Source of the DNA: Frateuria hangzhouensis
GTDB lineage: Bacteria; Pseudomonadota; Gammaproteobacteria; Xanthomonadales; Rhodanobacteraceae
Reading direction: 5' to 3'
DNA: 64,000 bases
Assembly (NCBI RefSeq): GCF_026410505.1
Contig: NZ_JAPMIU010000005.1
Coordinates: 124,001-188,000, forward strand
Shown piece after piece: positions 23,709-32,934 of this stretch (the stretch's first letter is position 1; each line of letters begins with the position of its first letter). The notes beneath the pieces were generated by a model. It saw only the letters and a program-made list of their open reading frames with translations. It did not search any database and had not been told where the DNA came from. The translations under genes and the position numbers were made by a program.

Positions 23709-25244
23709 TCAGATCGTGGGCCGCGGGTCCGGGCTGTGTGTCGAACCGACTTCCGGATACGGAAACAGCTCGACCAGCGGCACCGACAGGCCGTCGTCGC
23801 CGACCACGCGGCAATGGGTGCGGTCGAGCTGGCGCGGATCGTCCACGCCGCAGCTGTGGGCGATGATGCCCACCTCGTACATCAGGTTGCGCGCGTAGCT
23901 GGCAACCTTCTCGGTCTTGTCGGTGACCACCAGCCCGCGTTGCAGCTTGGGGTTCTGTGTGGTGATGCCGGTCGGGCAGGTGTTGCGGTTGCACTGCAGC
24001 GACTGGATGCAGCCCAGCGCCAGCATGAAGCCACGCGCGGAGTTGACGAAATCCGCCCCCATCGACAGCGCCCACGCCACGTCGTAGGCGGTGATCCGCT
24101 TGCCCGAGCAGATCACCTTGATGCGCGTGCGCAGGCCCTTGGCGATCAGCGTGTCGACCAGCATCGGCAGCGCTTCATGCAGCGGCAGGCCCATGCCCTC
24201 CATCAGCGTCTGCGGCGCCGCGCCGGTGCCGCCTTCGGAACCGTCGACGATGATGAAATCCGGCGCGCTCTCGATGCCGCGCCTCCACACTTCGTCGCAC
24301 AAGAGCTCGATCCAGTCCGAATTGCCCAGTACCGCCTTGAAGCCGGTCGGCTTGCCGCCGACCTCGCGCACGTGCGCGATGGCGTCGAGCAGCTCGGGCA
24401 CGTTGGCGATGTCCAGGTGGCGGTTGGGGCTTTGCGAATCCTCGCCCACCGGGATGCCGCGGATGGCGGCGATCTCCGGCGTCACTTTCACGCCCGGCAA
24501 CAGGCCGCCCATGCCCGGCTTGGCACCCTGGCCGAGCTTGATGCTGACCATCTTCACCTGCTTGTGCACGCAGATCGCGCGCAGCCGGTCGTCGTCGAGC
24601 CGGCCGTCGGCGGTGCGTACGCCGTACTTGGCGGTGCCGATCTCGAACACCAGGTCGCAGCCGCCTTCCAGGTGATACGGCGCCAGCCCGCCCTCGCCGG
24701 TGTCCAGCCAGATGCCGGCCTTGGCCGCACCCCGCGACAACGCGCGCACCGCCGGGGCCGACAACGCGCCGAAACTCATCGCGGAAATGTTGAAGAACGC
24801 GGCGTGGTCGTAGGGCTCGCGCGCGTAGGGACCGATCCGCACCGGCTTCGGGGGAACGTGGTGGCCTTCCAGTCGCGGAAACGGCGCGTTGACGAAGAAC
24901 GGGATGCCCTCGGCCGAGAGGTCGCGCGTGGTACCGAAGCCGATGGTGGTGTCGGCGTCCTTGGCCGCGCGGTAGACCCACACGCGCTGGGCGCGGTTGA
25001 ACGGCAGCTCCTCGCGGTCGCTGGCGAACAGGTACTGGCGGAAGAACTCGCCCAGGCGCAGGAAGCCGTAGCGGAAATGGCCGATGACCGGGAAGTTGCG
25101 CAACACCGCGTTGCCGGTCTGGTTGCGGTCGGCCACCCAGACGGCCAACACGACCACCACCGCCAGGGCCAGCAACAACACGAAGAACGCCGCCAGTGTT
25201 TCGACCAGCACGATCAGCCAGTGCGCGAAGCCGTCCGATGCCAT
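23709..25244 (-). CDS. FMN-binding glutamate-synthase-like protein (membrane-anchored)
   Basis: 511 residues. A membrane helix near residues 8-36 precedes the FMN-binding barrel of the glutamate synthase alpha-subunit type. Visible features are FNISAMSFGALSAPAVRALS, KLGQGAKPGMGGLLPG, the VDGSEGGTGAAP phosphate loop, and the iron-sulfur cysteines in CNRNTCPTGI. There is no amidotransferase domain, so this is the stand-alone type, and its substrate is not established. AGGAGG lies six bases before the ATG. Confidence 0.9.
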   Translation of the reverse strand: MASDGFAHWLIVLVETLAAFFVLLLALAVVVVLAVWVADRNQTGNAVLRNFPVIGHFRYGFLRLGEFFRQYLFASDREELPFNRAQRVWVYRAAKDADTTIGFGTTRDLSAEGIPFFVNAPFPRLEGHHVPPKPVRIGPYAREPYDHAAFFNISAMSFGALSAPAVRALSRGAAKAGIWLDTGEGGLAPYHLEGGCDLVFEIGTAKYGVRTADGRLDDDRLRAICVHKQVKMVSIKLGQGAKPGMGGLLPGVKVTPEIAAIRGIPVGEDSQSPNRHLDIANVPELLDAIAHVREVGGKPTGFKAVLGNSDWIELLCDEVWRRGIESAPDFIIVDGSEGGTGAAPQTLMEGMGLPLHEALPMLVDTLIAKGLRTRIKVICSGKRITAYDVAWALSMGADFVNSARGFMLALGCIQSLQCNRNTCPTGITTQNPKLQRGLVVTDKTEKVASYARNLMYEVGIIAHSCGVDDPRQLDRTHCRVVGDDGLSVPLVELFPYPEVGSTHSPDPRPTI

Positions 25245-25338
25245 GGTTGCCCTCCTGAATATCCAGCGGACAGCCTAGCCGAACTTCCCTCTGGGCTCAG
25301 GTCAGAGCCCCTCTTCCTCAGGGAGACGGATTGGGCAA

Positions 25339-25380
25339 AGGGTACGGGCGAACCCCGCCATCACGCTCCGCCCGTACCCT
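25339..25380 (-). terminator. Hairpin downstream of purT
   Basis: AGGGTACGGGCG (25339-25350) pairs with CGCCCGTACCCT (25369-25380) over 12 bp, with small CCCTC/GAGGG hairpins on both sides (25308-25325, 25395-25407). It follows the purT stop on the minus strand but has only a short T-run. May be a degenerate copy of the CCCTCTCC-type repeat family. Confidence 0.45.
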
Positions 25381-25428
25381 CCGCCCTACCGGCACCCTCT
25401 CCGAGGGAACGCGGATGAAGACGCCGGC

Positions 25429-26610
25429 TCAGAGTTCCACCTTCAAGCATTCCGCCGCCCGCACGGCCCTGGCCCGCGCCGCCTCGATGTCCGCATCGCG
25501 CGCCAGCGTCACCGCCATGCGCCGGCGGCCCTTCACCTCCGGCTTGCCGAAGAGGCGCAATTGCGTGTCCGGCTCGGCCAGTGCTTCGGCTACGCCGTGG
25601 TAGCGCGGGTGGCGGCCTTCGCCCTCGACCAGCACCGCGCAGGACGCTGATGGCCCCCAATGCCGGATCACCGGGATCGGCAGGCCCAGGATCGCCCGCG
25701 CGTGCAGCGCGAACTCCGACAACTCCTGCGAGATCAGCGTCACCAGGCCGGTGTCGTGCGGGCGCGGGCTGACCTCGGAAAAGATCACGCTGTCGCCCTT
25801 GACGAAGAATTCCATGCCGAACACGCCCCAGCCGCCCAGCGCCGCCGACACCGCGCCGGCCTGGCGCTGCGCTTCGGCCAGCGCGGCGTCGCTCATCGGT
25901 TGCGGCTGCCAGGATTCGCGATAGTCGCCGTGTTCCTGCCGATGGCCGATCGGCAGGCAGAAGCTGGTGCCGTCGCGGTGGCGCACGGTTAGCAGGGTGA
26001 TCTCGTAATCGAAATCGACGAAACCTTCGACGATCACCCGCCCCTGCCCGGCGCGACCGCCCGATTGCGCGTATGTCCAGGCCGCGTCGAGCGCGGACGC
26101 ATCGCGCACCGTGCTCTGCCCCTTGCCCGAGGAACTCATCACCGGCTTGATCACGAACGGATAGCCGATCGCCTGCGCCGCCGCGCGGTACTCCGCCTCG
26201 GTGTCGCAGAAGCGATAGGGCGAGGTGGGCAGGCCGAGCTCCTCGGCGGCGAGGCGGCGGATGCCCTCGCGATCCATGGTCAGCCAGGCGGCACGCGCGG
26301 TCGGGATCACGCGCACCCCTTCCTTCTCCAGCGCGACCAGGGTGGGCGTATGGATCGCCTCGATCTCCGGCACCACCAGGTCCGGCCGTTCGCGTGCGAT
26401 CACCGCGCGCAGCGCCGCGCCGTCGAGCATGTCGATGACGTGGCTGCGATGGGCCACCTGCATCGCCGGTGCATCGGCATAGCGGTCCACCGCGATCACC
26501 TCCACGCCGAAGCGCTGCAGCTCGATGGCCACTTCCTTGCCCAATTCGCCCGAACCGAGCAGCAGCACGCGCACGGCATGGTCGGAAAGCGGTGTGCCGA
26601 ACGGTTTCAT
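25429..26610 (-). CDS. purT: Formate-dependent phosphoribosylglycinamide formyltransferase
   Basis: 393 residues, the PurT length. N-terminal [20 protein letters not shown] binds the nucleotide substrate. The ATP-grasp core includes [16 protein letters not shown] and [14 protein letters not shown]. PurT makes formyl-GAR directly from formate and ATP in purine synthesis, independent of tetrahydrofolate. Start ATG at 26610 with GGAGATG a few bases upstream; an in-frame ATG at 26616 would add two residues. Confidence 0.95.
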   Translation of the reverse strand: MKPFGTPLSDHAVRVLLLGSGELGKEVAIELQRFGVEVIAVDRYADAPAMQVAHRSHVIDMLDGAALRAVIARERPDLVVPEIEAIHTPTLVALEKEGVRVIPTARAAWLTMDREGIRRLAAEELGLPTSPYRFCDTEAEYRAAAQAIGYPFVIKPVMSSSGKGQSTVRDASALDAAWTYAQSGGRAGQGRVIVEGFVDFDYEITLLTVRHRDGTSFCLPIGHRQEHGDYRESWQPQPMSDAALAEAQRQAGAVSAALGGWGVFGMEFFVKGDSVIFSEVSPRPHDTGLVTLISQELSEFALHARAILGLPIPVIRHWGPSASCAVLVEGEGRHPRYHGVAEALAEPDTQLRLFGKPEVKGRRRMAVTLARDADIEAARARAVRAAECLKVEL

Positions 26611-26788
26611 GCACATCTCCACAGGTTGCCCGGTCGTCCGGTCCGGCAATTGTAGGGGGCCCGGCCCGGCAGTCTGCGCAATCGCGGCCCGACATGACCG
26701 AGCTGTCTTTCCCGCGAGCACGGGCCGGGCACTTGCAGAGTGATATGCTTTTGATATCTACTTCTCGCACACTCAGGGAGGTAGCGTC

Positions 26789-27655
26789 ATGAACGAACGC
26801 AAGGGTTTCTCGCTCGCCGGCATCCCGTTCATCGGGTTTTGCCTGGTGCTGGCGGCGATCGCTGCATGGCTGCTGGTCAGTGCCGACGGCGCCGATCCGG
26901 CACCGCACGTGATCCCGGGCATGCTGCTGCTGGCGCTGACCGCCTTCCTGCTCAAGGGTTTCTTCCAGGTCGCGCCGAACGAAGCGCAGGTAATGCAGTT
27001 GTTCGGCAAGTACGCCGGCAGCGTGCGCGAGGAAGGCCTGCGCTGGACCAACCCGTTCTACGCCAAGCGCCGGCTCTCGCTGCGCGTGCGCAACTTCGAG
27101 AGCGGGCGGCTGAAGGTCAACGACAACGACGGCAACCCGATCGAGATCGCCGCGGTAATCGTCTGGCAGGTCGTCGATACCGCCGAGGCGGTGTTCCGCG
27201 TGGACGACTACGAGAACTTCGTGCACATCCAGAGCGAATCGGCGCTGCGCCAGATGGCGCAGAGCTATCCCTACGACGCGCACGAGGACGGACAGCCGTC
27301 ATTGCGCAGCCATGGCGAGGTGATCAACAACCACCTGCGCGATGAAATCCAGGCGCGGCTGGAGCAGGCCGGCGTGCAGGTGATCGAGGCGCGCATCAGC
27401 CACCTGGCCTACGCGCAGGAGATCGCCCAGGCGATGCTGCAGCGCCAGCAGGCCGGCGCCATCATCGCCGCGCGCACGCGCATCGTCGAAGGCGCGGTGA
27501 GCATGGTCGAGATGGCGCTGGACCAGTTGAGCCGCCGCGGCGTGGTCGAGCTGGACGAAGAGCGCAAGGCGGCGATGGTCAGCAACCTGCTGGTGGTGCT
27601 GTGCGGCGAGCGCGGCACCCAGGCAGTGGTCAACACCGGCACGCTGTACGGCTGA
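26789..27655 (+). CDS. SPFH/Band-7 domain membrane protein
   Basis: 288 residues. Two hydrophobic segments (about 8-30 and 42-58) are followed by an SPFH domain with the F-Q-V-x-P-N-E segment and the GLRWTNPF motif. The C-terminal helical part ([20 protein letters not shown]) is typical of the stomatin branch. Such proteins form oligomeric membrane microdomains. GGGAGG precedes the ATG. Two short genes follow closely (24-residue microprotein and an Arc-like protein), forming an apparent operon. Confidence 0.9.
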   Translation: MNERKGFSLAGIPFIGFCLVLAAIAAWLLVSADGADPAPHVIPGMLLLALTAFLLKGFFQVAPNEAQVMQLFGKYAGSVREEGLRWTNPFYAKRRLSLRVRNFESGRLKVNDNDGNPIEIAAVIVWQVVDTAEAVFRVDDYENFVHIQSESALRQMAQSYPYDAHEDGQPSLRSHGEVINNHLRDEIQARLEQAGVQVIEARISHLAYAQEIAQAMLQRQQAGAIIAARTRIVEGAVSMVEMALDQLSRRGVVELDEERKAAMVSNLLVVLCGERGTQAVVNTGTLYG

Positions 27656-27666
27656 GGGAGCGCACC

Positions 27667-27741
27667 ATGGGCTACGCCATTCCCGTCATCGTGGTGATCC
27701 TGGTGATCGTCGTCGCCATCGCCAGTCGCCGCCGCCGCTGA
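27667..27741 (+). CDS. 24-residue membrane microprotein
   Basis: An ATG at 27667 opens [20 protein letters not shown] and ends in four arginines before TGA at 27739-27741. Residues 4-19 are almost wholly hydrophobic and the RRRR tail should fix the C-terminus in the cytoplasm. GGGAG lies about eight bases before the ATG. It sits 11 bases after the SPFH stop and 4 bases before the Arc-like gene, so it is well placed for co-translation. No function can be assigned; binding to the SPFH oligomer is an inference. Confidence 0.65.
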   Translation: MGYAIPVIVVILVIVVAIASRRRR

Positions 27742-27745
27742 CCCG

Positions 27746-27952
27746 ATGCCTGCGGAGAAGAAAGCCTATCCGTTGCGGATCAGCGCCACCGTGCTCGAAG
27801 CCATGCAGCGCTGGTCCGACGACGAGCTGCGCAGCGTCAATGCACAGATCGAGTACGTGCTGCGCGAGGCGCTGCGCAAGTCGGGGCGGTTGAAGGCAGG
27901 TGCCATCCGTCCAGCGGAAGACGATGACGCCGGTCCGGACAACCGGCGTTGA
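27746..27952 (+). CDS. Arc-type ribbon-helix-helix DNA-binding protein
   Basis: 68 residues. [20 protein letters not shown] gives the N-terminal beta strand (KAYPLRI) used by Arc/MetJ-type dimers to read DNA, then the [22 protein letters not shown] helices. No toxin gene is adjacent, so it is not evidently an antitoxin. Its place after the SPFH and microprotein genes suggests an autoregulator of that operon. Annotated as 'Arc family' in related genomes, to my knowledge. Confidence 0.82.
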   Translation: MPAEKKAYPLRISATVLEAMQRWSDDELRSVNAQIEYVLREALRKSGRLKAGAIRPAEDDDAGPDNRR

Positions 27953-27955
27953 ATC

Positions 27956-28019
27956 CCTGCAAGGAGCGCACTGTGCGCGACCGGCGGCATCGCGGTCGCG
28001 CACAAGTGCGCTACCGGGG
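27956..28019. repeat. Repeat family B, copy 3 (supplies a stop codon)
   Basis: CCCTGCAAGGAGCGCACTGT, GCGCGACC arms, then CGCGGTCGCGCACAAGTGCG and CTACCGGGG. On the minus strand the right edge reads CCCCGGTAGCGCAC, and its TAG (28013-28011) ends the hypothetical gene that follows. Confidence 0.9.
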
Positions 28020-28439
28020 CTCGCTTTCCGCCTCGGGCGTCACTGCGGCGGCCAACGGCTGCGGCCGGAATCCGGGCAGGCGCACGACCTTCGGTCCATC
28101 GTTCCCCAACACCACCAGCCAACGTCCCTCGATCACCACCCGGTCGACATCAGCCAGCCCGGCGGAGCTGTCGATCGTGCCCAGCGGCCGCCCATCGCGG
28201 GCGTCGTACGCCTGGATGCGGTCGTGCTGCCGATCGGCCACCAGCAGCCAGTCATGGCCCTCGGCGGTCCAGCGCACCAACTGCTCTTGCGGCCGCTCAG
28301 GCGTCGGTGGCGCCATGACCCCGGCCAGCATCGCCGCGGTCAGAAAGGTCACGGCGAACCCGACCCTGCCATCGAGCCGGCGCAACGATTGCTGGAAGAC
28401 TGGGTATCGGCGCATGCACGCAGCATCGCGCCGGGCCAT
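28011..28439 (-). CDS. Hypothetical protein with one membrane segment
   Basis: 142 residues if started at 28439, seven bases after the DUF423 stop; 134 if at the later ATG 28415. A single hydrophobic segment (about residues 25-43) is followed by a soluble part with a beta-rich look (WLLVADRQHDRIQAYDARDG ... VVIEGRWLVVLGNDG), reminiscent of one or two blades of a beta-propeller. No family recognised. The stop codon belongs to repeat B3, so the present C-terminus may have been set by that insertion. Confidence 0.6.
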   Translation of the reverse strand: MARRDAACMRRYPVFQQSLRRLDGRVGFAVTFLTAAMLAGVMAPPTPERPQEQLVRWTAEGHDWLLVADRQHDRIQAYDARDGRPLGTIDSSAGLADVDRVVIEGRWLVVLGNDGPKVVRLPGFRPQPLAAAVTPEAESEPR

Positions 28440-28446
28440 GACGCGG

Positions 28447-28842
28447 TTATGACGCGGGCTTGTCCGGGCGATGAAACGCCAGACCCAGCGCAATCCAGCC
28501 GACGATGAAGGCCAGCCCGCCCAGCGGGGTGATCGCACCGCACCAGCGCGGCGCGCCCAGCGCCAGCGCGTAGAGGCTGACGCTGAACAACACGATGCCG
28601 ATCGCGAAGGCGGCCAGCGCGCACCGTCGCGCCCTGCCCGGCCCCGCCACGCAGGCGACCGCCAGTGCCAGCGCGTGCCAGAAGTGGTACTGCGAGGCGG
28701 TGTGCCAGAGCTCGCGCCCGCCGGCATCGAGCACGCCACGAAGCGCATGCGCGCCGAAGGCACCCAGCAGCACGGCACTGGCGCCGGCCGCACCGGTCAG
28801 CCATGGCATCCAGAGTGTGCTGGCGGGGACAGGTTGTCGCAT
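28447..28842 (-). CDS. DUF423 family membrane protein
   Basis: 131 residues with four hydrophobic segments. AAGASAVLLGAFGAHALRG near the N-terminus and the WHTASQYHFWHALALAVAC segment are the DUF423 (YgdD) hallmarks. Function unknown in all bacteria. The ATG at 28842 has GAGGAG four bases upstream, which decides the start. Divergent from the Sco gene. Confidence 0.92.
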   Translation of the reverse strand: MRQPVPASTLWMPWLTGAAGASAVLLGAFGAHALRGVLDAGGRELWHTASQYHFWHALALAVACVAGPGRARRCALAAFAIGIVLFSVSLYALALGAPRWCGAITPLGGLAFIVGWIALGLAFHRPDKPAS

Positions 28843-28879
28843 AAGCTCCTCGTCGGTTCGCCCGGATCGCCACGTGGCG

Positions 28880-28885
28880 TATGCT
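28880..28885 (+). promoter_or_regulatory. Candidate -10 (TATGCT) six bases before an ATG upstream of sco
   Basis: TATGCT, then GATGCG, then an in-frame ATG at 28892. This matches the spacing seen at 22348, 22920 and the kinase gene. If used, translation would begin at 28892 rather than 28913. Confidence 0.35.
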
Positions 28886-28912
28886 GATGCGATGCATCGC
28901 AACGATTCTTGC

Positions 28913-29512
28913 ATGAAGCCACTGCGCCTGGGCCGTTTCCTGTTGCTGCTCGCCGCCTTGCTGCTGGCCGCCTGCCATCGCGGGGACGACCTGCCCTGGC
29001 GGCTGACCAACATCAGCGGCCACATGCCCGACCTCGGCTTCCAGCTCACCGACGACCACGGCAAGCCGGTCACCGGCGAGGACTACCGCGGCAAGGTGGT
29101 GCTGCTGTACTTCGGCTACACGCATTGCCCGGACGTCTGCCCGCTGACGCTGGCGAACCTGCATGCGGTACTGCAACGCGTGGGCGCCAAGGCGGACGAT
29201 GCGCGCATCCTGTTCGTCAGCGTGGATCCGGCGCGCGACACGCCGCGGATCATGCACGCCTACGTCAACGCCTTCGACAAGCGCGCGGTCGGCCTGACCG
29301 GCACGCCGCGCGAACTGGAGGCGCTCGCCAAGCGCTATCGCTCGGCGTTTACCCGCGAGCCGTCCGCGGCCGACGGCCAGTACGAGGTGAGCCACAGCTC
29401 GGCGATCTACCTGTTCGATCGCCAGGGCCAGGCACGCCTGCTGGCGACGCCCGCCGCCAGCCAGGACGACCTCGTCCACGACCTTTACCTGCTGCTGGAA
29501 ACCGGAAAGTGA
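28913..29512 (+). CDS. SCO1/SenC/PrrC family copper-binding lipoprotein
   Basis: 199 residues from 28913. The LLLAAC lipobox puts the lipidated cysteine at residue 21. The copper motif is C72-P-D-V-C76, and the third ligand is H161 in VSHSSAIYLF. Sco proteins deliver copper to, or reduce, the CuA site of cytochrome c oxidase. An upstream in-frame ATG at 28892 adds seven residues and fits a leaderless promoter. The stop overlaps the GTG of the next gene (GTGA). Confidence 0.93.
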   Translation: MKPLRLGRFLLLLAALLLAACHRGDDLPWRLTNISGHMPDLGFQLTDDHGKPVTGEDYRGKVVLLYFGYTHCPDVCPLTLANLHAVLQRVGAKADDARILFVSVDPARDTPRIMHAYVNAFDKRAVGLTGTPRELEALAKRYRSAFTREPSAADGQYEVSHSSAIYLFDRQGQARLLATPAASQDDLVHDLYLLLETGK

Positions 29513-29952
29513 CCCTCTCGCGCTCCCTGCCCCTGCTGCTCGCCGGCCTGCTCTGCGTGGGCGCGGCGCACGCCACCCAGGCCGACCACGTCCGCGCGAG
29601 CGACGCCTGGATCCGGGTGCTGCCCGGCGGCCTGCCCGCCGGTGGCTACGTGATCCTCGCCAACGAGGGCGACCAGCCGGCCGTGCTCGACGGCGCCAGC
29701 AGCGCCGCTTACGGCAGCGTGATGCTGCACCTGAGTTCCACCGACACCGGCATGGGCCGCATGCGCATGGTCGACCACCTGGACGTGCCGGCGCACGGCC
29801 GGGCTGCGCTGGCGCCGGGCGGCTACCACTTCATGCTGATGCATGCGCGCAAGCCGGTGCAGCCCGGCCAGACCGTACAGGTCGTCCTGCACTTCGCCGA
29901 TGGCAGCACGCTGGCGACGGAATTCCTGGCCAAGCCCGCCAACGCGCTCTGA
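29509..29952 (+). CDS. Periplasmic copper chaperone PCu(A)C
   Basis: 147 residues from a GTG that overlaps the Sco stop (GTGA). A signal peptide ends near residue 22 (AAHA). The copper motif H-x10-M-x21-H-x-M is exact: H74, M85, H107, M109. PCuAC hands Cu(I) to the CuA site together with Sco proteins, and the coupled gene order supports this role here. Confidence 0.95.
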   Translation: MTLSRSLPLLLAGLLCVGAAHATQADHVRASDAWIRVLPGGLPAGGYVILANEGDQPAVLDGASSAAYGSVMLHLSSTDTGMGRMRMVDHLDVPAHGRAALAPGGYHFMLMHARKPVQPGQTVQVVLHFADGSTLATEFLAKPANAL

Positions 29953-29971
29953 TTCCGGGGGACATGCCGGA

Positions 29972-30036
29972 CGCGGGTGGGTTTCCGTCCGCTATCGGGT
30001 ATGCGGCAACGGCTGGTGGGCTGAAGCCCACCCTAC
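29972..30036. repeat. Repeat family A, copy 6
   Basis: The right unit GGTGGGCTGAAGCCCACCC with TAC is intact. The left unit (GCGGGTGGGTTTCCGTCCG) is decayed. Sits between convergent PCuAC and CtaG genes. Confidence 0.85.
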
Positions 30037-30039
30037 GGG

Positions 30040-30897
30040 TCAGGTGTTGCGGATGGCCGGGCGCCGCGGCATGCGATGCTCGCGCAGGATCCGCCCGCGG
30101 CGCGATAGCGCCAGCCACTGGCGCAGCGCCAGCAAGGCCCCGACCGATTCGATCATCGCCGCCGGTACCCACGTGATCACGCCGCCCATCAGCTGCCCGG
30201 TCATCACGTTGAAGGTGAACGCCCGGCCGCAGATCTCGAAGATCGGGTAGAGGTCGGTCTTGGAGAAGGTGATGATCGCGCCGGCCAGGATCTGCGGCGT
30301 CATGGTGATCGCCGGCGACAGCACGCGCAGCCCGGGCGTCATCCGGCCCGGCGGCCGCGGCCGATGGTCCAGCACCAGCGCCCAGTAGACGAAGCCGCTG
30401 ATCAGCATCGTCCAGTTCATGAAGCGGTAGATGCGCCAGTCCAGCATCGCCAGCGTCTGCATCGACGGGATCAGCCACACCAGGATGAAGGCGATGAACA
30501 GGAACGTCGCCAGCGCTGGATTGAACAGCACCGCGCTCACCGTCCGCCATGGCATGGAGGCCTGCACAGGCCGCAGCCAACGCACTCGCCACGACAGCGG
30601 CAGGCCCGCGCGCAGCACCGACGCGGGGTAGGACGCCACGATCAGCAGCGGCGCCAGGTGATGCAGCAGCACCTGCTGGATGCGGTGCACGAAGAACTCG
30701 TGTTCCGCGTAGTAATCCAGGTAGGTGTGCAGCGACAGGTAGATGATCGCCATGCCGGCCCAGAACGACAGGCGCCGGCCGAAACTCACGCGCAGCTCGC
30801 GCGCGCCGCGCCAGTACAGCACCGCGGCCAACAGGAAGCTCGCGAGGAACACCCACGAGAACTCCCACGGCACGATCCATTTGAGCAACAACGCCAT
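30040..30897 (-). CDS. Cytochrome c oxidase assembly protein, Caa3_CtaG family
   Basis: 285 residues with about seven hydrophobic segments, starting MALLLKWIVPWEFSWVFLAS. The HRIQQVLLHHLAPLLI and TPQILAGAIITFSKTDLYPI segments match the Caa3_CtaG family required for oxidase assembly. It faces the Sco/PCuAC pair, so the three form a copper and heme-copper-oxidase assembly group although no oxidase subunit genes are in the window. Confidence 0.9.
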   Translation of the reverse strand: MALLLKWIVPWEFSWVFLASFLLAAVLYWRGARELRVSFGRRLSFWAGMAIIYLSLHTYLDYYAEHEFFVHRIQQVLLHHLAPLLIVASYPASVLRAGLPLSWRVRWLRPVQASMPWRTVSAVLFNPALATFLFIAFILVWLIPSMQTLAMLDWRIYRFMNWTMLISGFVYWALVLDHRPRPPGRMTPGLRVLSPAITMTPQILAGAIITFSKTDLYPIFEICGRAFTFNVMTGQLMGGVITWVPAAMIESVGALLALRQWLALSRRGRILREHRMPRRPAIRNT

Positions 30898-31063
30898 CAC
30901 CGGCCCGCACAACCACCAGCCTGCAAGGATAGACCTCGCCAGCCGCTACCGGGGCGCTTGCGGCAGATTGCCGCCTTGGCCGATGCGTCGCGCGCTTGCG
31001 TTGCGGCCTCTCCCTGCCGATCGCGCGAGCTTGCCGCCGCGCTATCTCGTCGAGTGCCGCCGG

Positions 31064-32932
31064 TCAGCGCCGCGAGCGGCTCCGGCGCACGCGGCGCCAG
31101 CCGTAAAGCAGGCCGATCAGGGTCACCAGCGCCGGCACCAGCACGATGTTGATCACCTTCAGGCGAAGTCCGAGCGCATCGATCTCGGCATTGAGTTGGT
31201 GCTGGACGTCGCGCAGCTCCTTGTTGATCGCCAGCCGCCGCTGCTGGAATTGCTCGATCTCGCTCTTCTGCTGTGCGCTGACCGCATTGGAGCGCCCGCC
31301 CTTGGCCGGCTGCAGCTCGTCCAGCCGCTGCCGGGTCTCGGCCAGTTCGCGCTCCAGTTCCTGCTTCTTCAGCAGGAACTTCTGGTCGGCCGCCGCCTGC
31401 AGCGCGCGCACGCGCGTGAACGGCCGTTGCGAGGCGGAACGTCCGCGGATCGAAAGCAGCGCCGACGAACCGCTCAGGTTGTCGGCCAGGTTGGTGACGA
31501 AATCGCCATTGTTGGCGAATACCGAAAGCATCGGCTGGCCCAGGAAGCTCTGTGTCTCCACCCACAGGCGGTCGCTGAGCAGGTCGGTGTCGGCCACCAG
31601 CACCACCTCCGAATCGGGCTTCGACCGGGCCAGGTGACCGGGCGTGCCGGCGCGTTGCGGGAACGCGCTGTCGAAGGTGCCGCGCAGGCGCGCGGCGATC
31701 ACGTAGTGCTGGTTTTCCGGCTGGTAGCCCTGCAGCAGCGTGGTCGGATCGCTGGCGGCCTCCAGCACGCGCTGTACCGGCACTTTCTCGGCTTCGGCGC
31801 TGCTCTGGATCAGCGGCAGCAGGCGGGTGGTGGCTTGCGGCGTGAGATCGAAGCTGCCGGCGGTGGAGACGTTGATGCGCTGCAGGCTGGCGGTCACCAC
31901 GTCGCTGTGGTTGAGCTCTTGCGGCCCCACGCCGAGCATCGCCGGGTGGTTGAGGCTGCTGCCGGCCAGTTCGATCTGCAACGCGCGCGAACGATCCAGC
32001 ACCACCGAGGTCGGGTCGAACGCCACGCCCCAGGCGGCGAACAGCCGCGGCAGGTTGGAGTTGTGGTCGTCGGTGATGCCGTTGCTGTCCACGTACGGGG
32101 CGGTGTCCAGATCCGCGGAGGGATCGACGAACACCACCAGGTGGCCGCCGCGCAACACGTACTGGTCGAGCGCATAGACCGCCGCGTCCGGCAACCGCTT
32201 GGGATGGACCAGCAGCAGCACCTGGATGTCGTCGCCGACGCGGGTGAGGTTGTCCGGATCGATCGTCCTGACCTCGAACAGTTGCTCCAGTTGCTGCACC
32301 ACCGCCCACGACGGCGCGCCGATCGCCGGGTTGCCGGCCAGCGGCAGCGAGCTGAGCAGGCCGATGTGCGGCTTGCTCGGCTGGTCCAGTTCGTAGAGCA
32401 GCTTGGCGATGTCGTACTCGAGGAAGGTCTCGCGCGCCGGATCGAAGAACGCGATCGACAGGTTCCTCTCCCCGCCCTCGCCCTCGCTGCCCGGCAAGGT
32501 ATTGCCGACCAGGCCGAAGAACACCCGCTCGCCGTTGCTGCCGCCGTTGATCGGCGTCAGCCCGCCACCCTCGGCGCTGGCCTCGTCATCGGAATACGGC
32601 ACCGGATCGATCACCGCCAGCCGGATGCGCCCACGCGAGCGGGCGACCATCTCCTGCAGCATTTCGCGCACGCGCTGCTCGTAGCTGCGCAGTTGCGGCA
32701 GGTCGCGCGTGGCGTGCTCGGAAAAGTACAGGGTCAGCTTCAGCGGACGGTGCAGGCCATCGATGATGTGCTGGGTGCCGGGCGTGAGCGTGTACAGGTG
32801 ATCGGCGGTCAGGTCGATGCGCGCCGCACGCAAGCCGCGGCTGCTGGCCAGGGTGATGCCGATGAAGGCCAGGGTCAGCGCGACGAGCGCGGCGACCAGC
32901 AAGGCGCGGCGGCTGATGTGCAGGCGGCGCAT
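31064..32932 (-). CDS. GldG-like auxiliary component of an ABC transporter
   Basis: 622 residues. One N-terminal membrane helix (about 10-30), a long extracytoplasmic region with the ABC_transp_aux/GldG fold (RIDLTADHLYTLTPGTQHII near residue 38 and the LVVFVDPSADLDTAPYVD segment), a coiled-coil stretch (about 530-590), and a C-terminal membrane helix (INIVLVPALVTLIGLLYGW). Best known from Bacteroidetes gliding machinery, but common elsewhere with unknown cargo. Starts two bases after the permease stop. Confidence 0.88.
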   Translation of the reverse strand: MRRLHISRRALLVAALVALTLAFIGITLASSRGLRAARIDLTADHLYTLTPGTQHIIDGLHRPLKLTLYFSEHATRDLPQLRSYEQRVREMLQEMVARSRGRIRLAVIDPVPYSDDEASAEGGGLTPINGGSNGERVFFGLVGNTLPGSEGEGGERNLSIAFFDPARETFLEYDIAKLLYELDQPSKPHIGLLSSLPLAGNPAIGAPSWAVVQQLEQLFEVRTIDPDNLTRVGDDIQVLLLVHPKRLPDAAVYALDQYVLRGGHLVVFVDPSADLDTAPYVDSNGITDDHNSNLPRLFAAWGVAFDPTSVVLDRSRALQIELAGSSLNHPAMLGVGPQELNHSDVVTASLQRINVSTAGSFDLTPQATTRLLPLIQSSAEAEKVPVQRVLEAASDPTTLLQGYQPENQHYVIAARLRGTFDSAFPQRAGTPGHLARSKPDSEVVLVADTDLLSDRLWVETQSFLGQPMLSVFANNGDFVTNLADNLSGSSALLSIRGRSASQRPFTRVRALQAAADQKFLLKKQELERELAETRQRLDELQPAKGGRSNAVSAQQKSEIEQFQQRRLAINKELRDVQHQLNAEIDALGLRLKVINIVLVPALVTLIGLLYGWRRVRRSRSRR

Positions 32933-32934
32933 CG

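Noticed and set aside
27746-27952. A toxin-antitoxin module around the Arc-like gene
   Set aside because: No toxin-like ORF lies on either side. The neighbours are the SPFH gene with its microprotein, and a repeat with a convergent gene.
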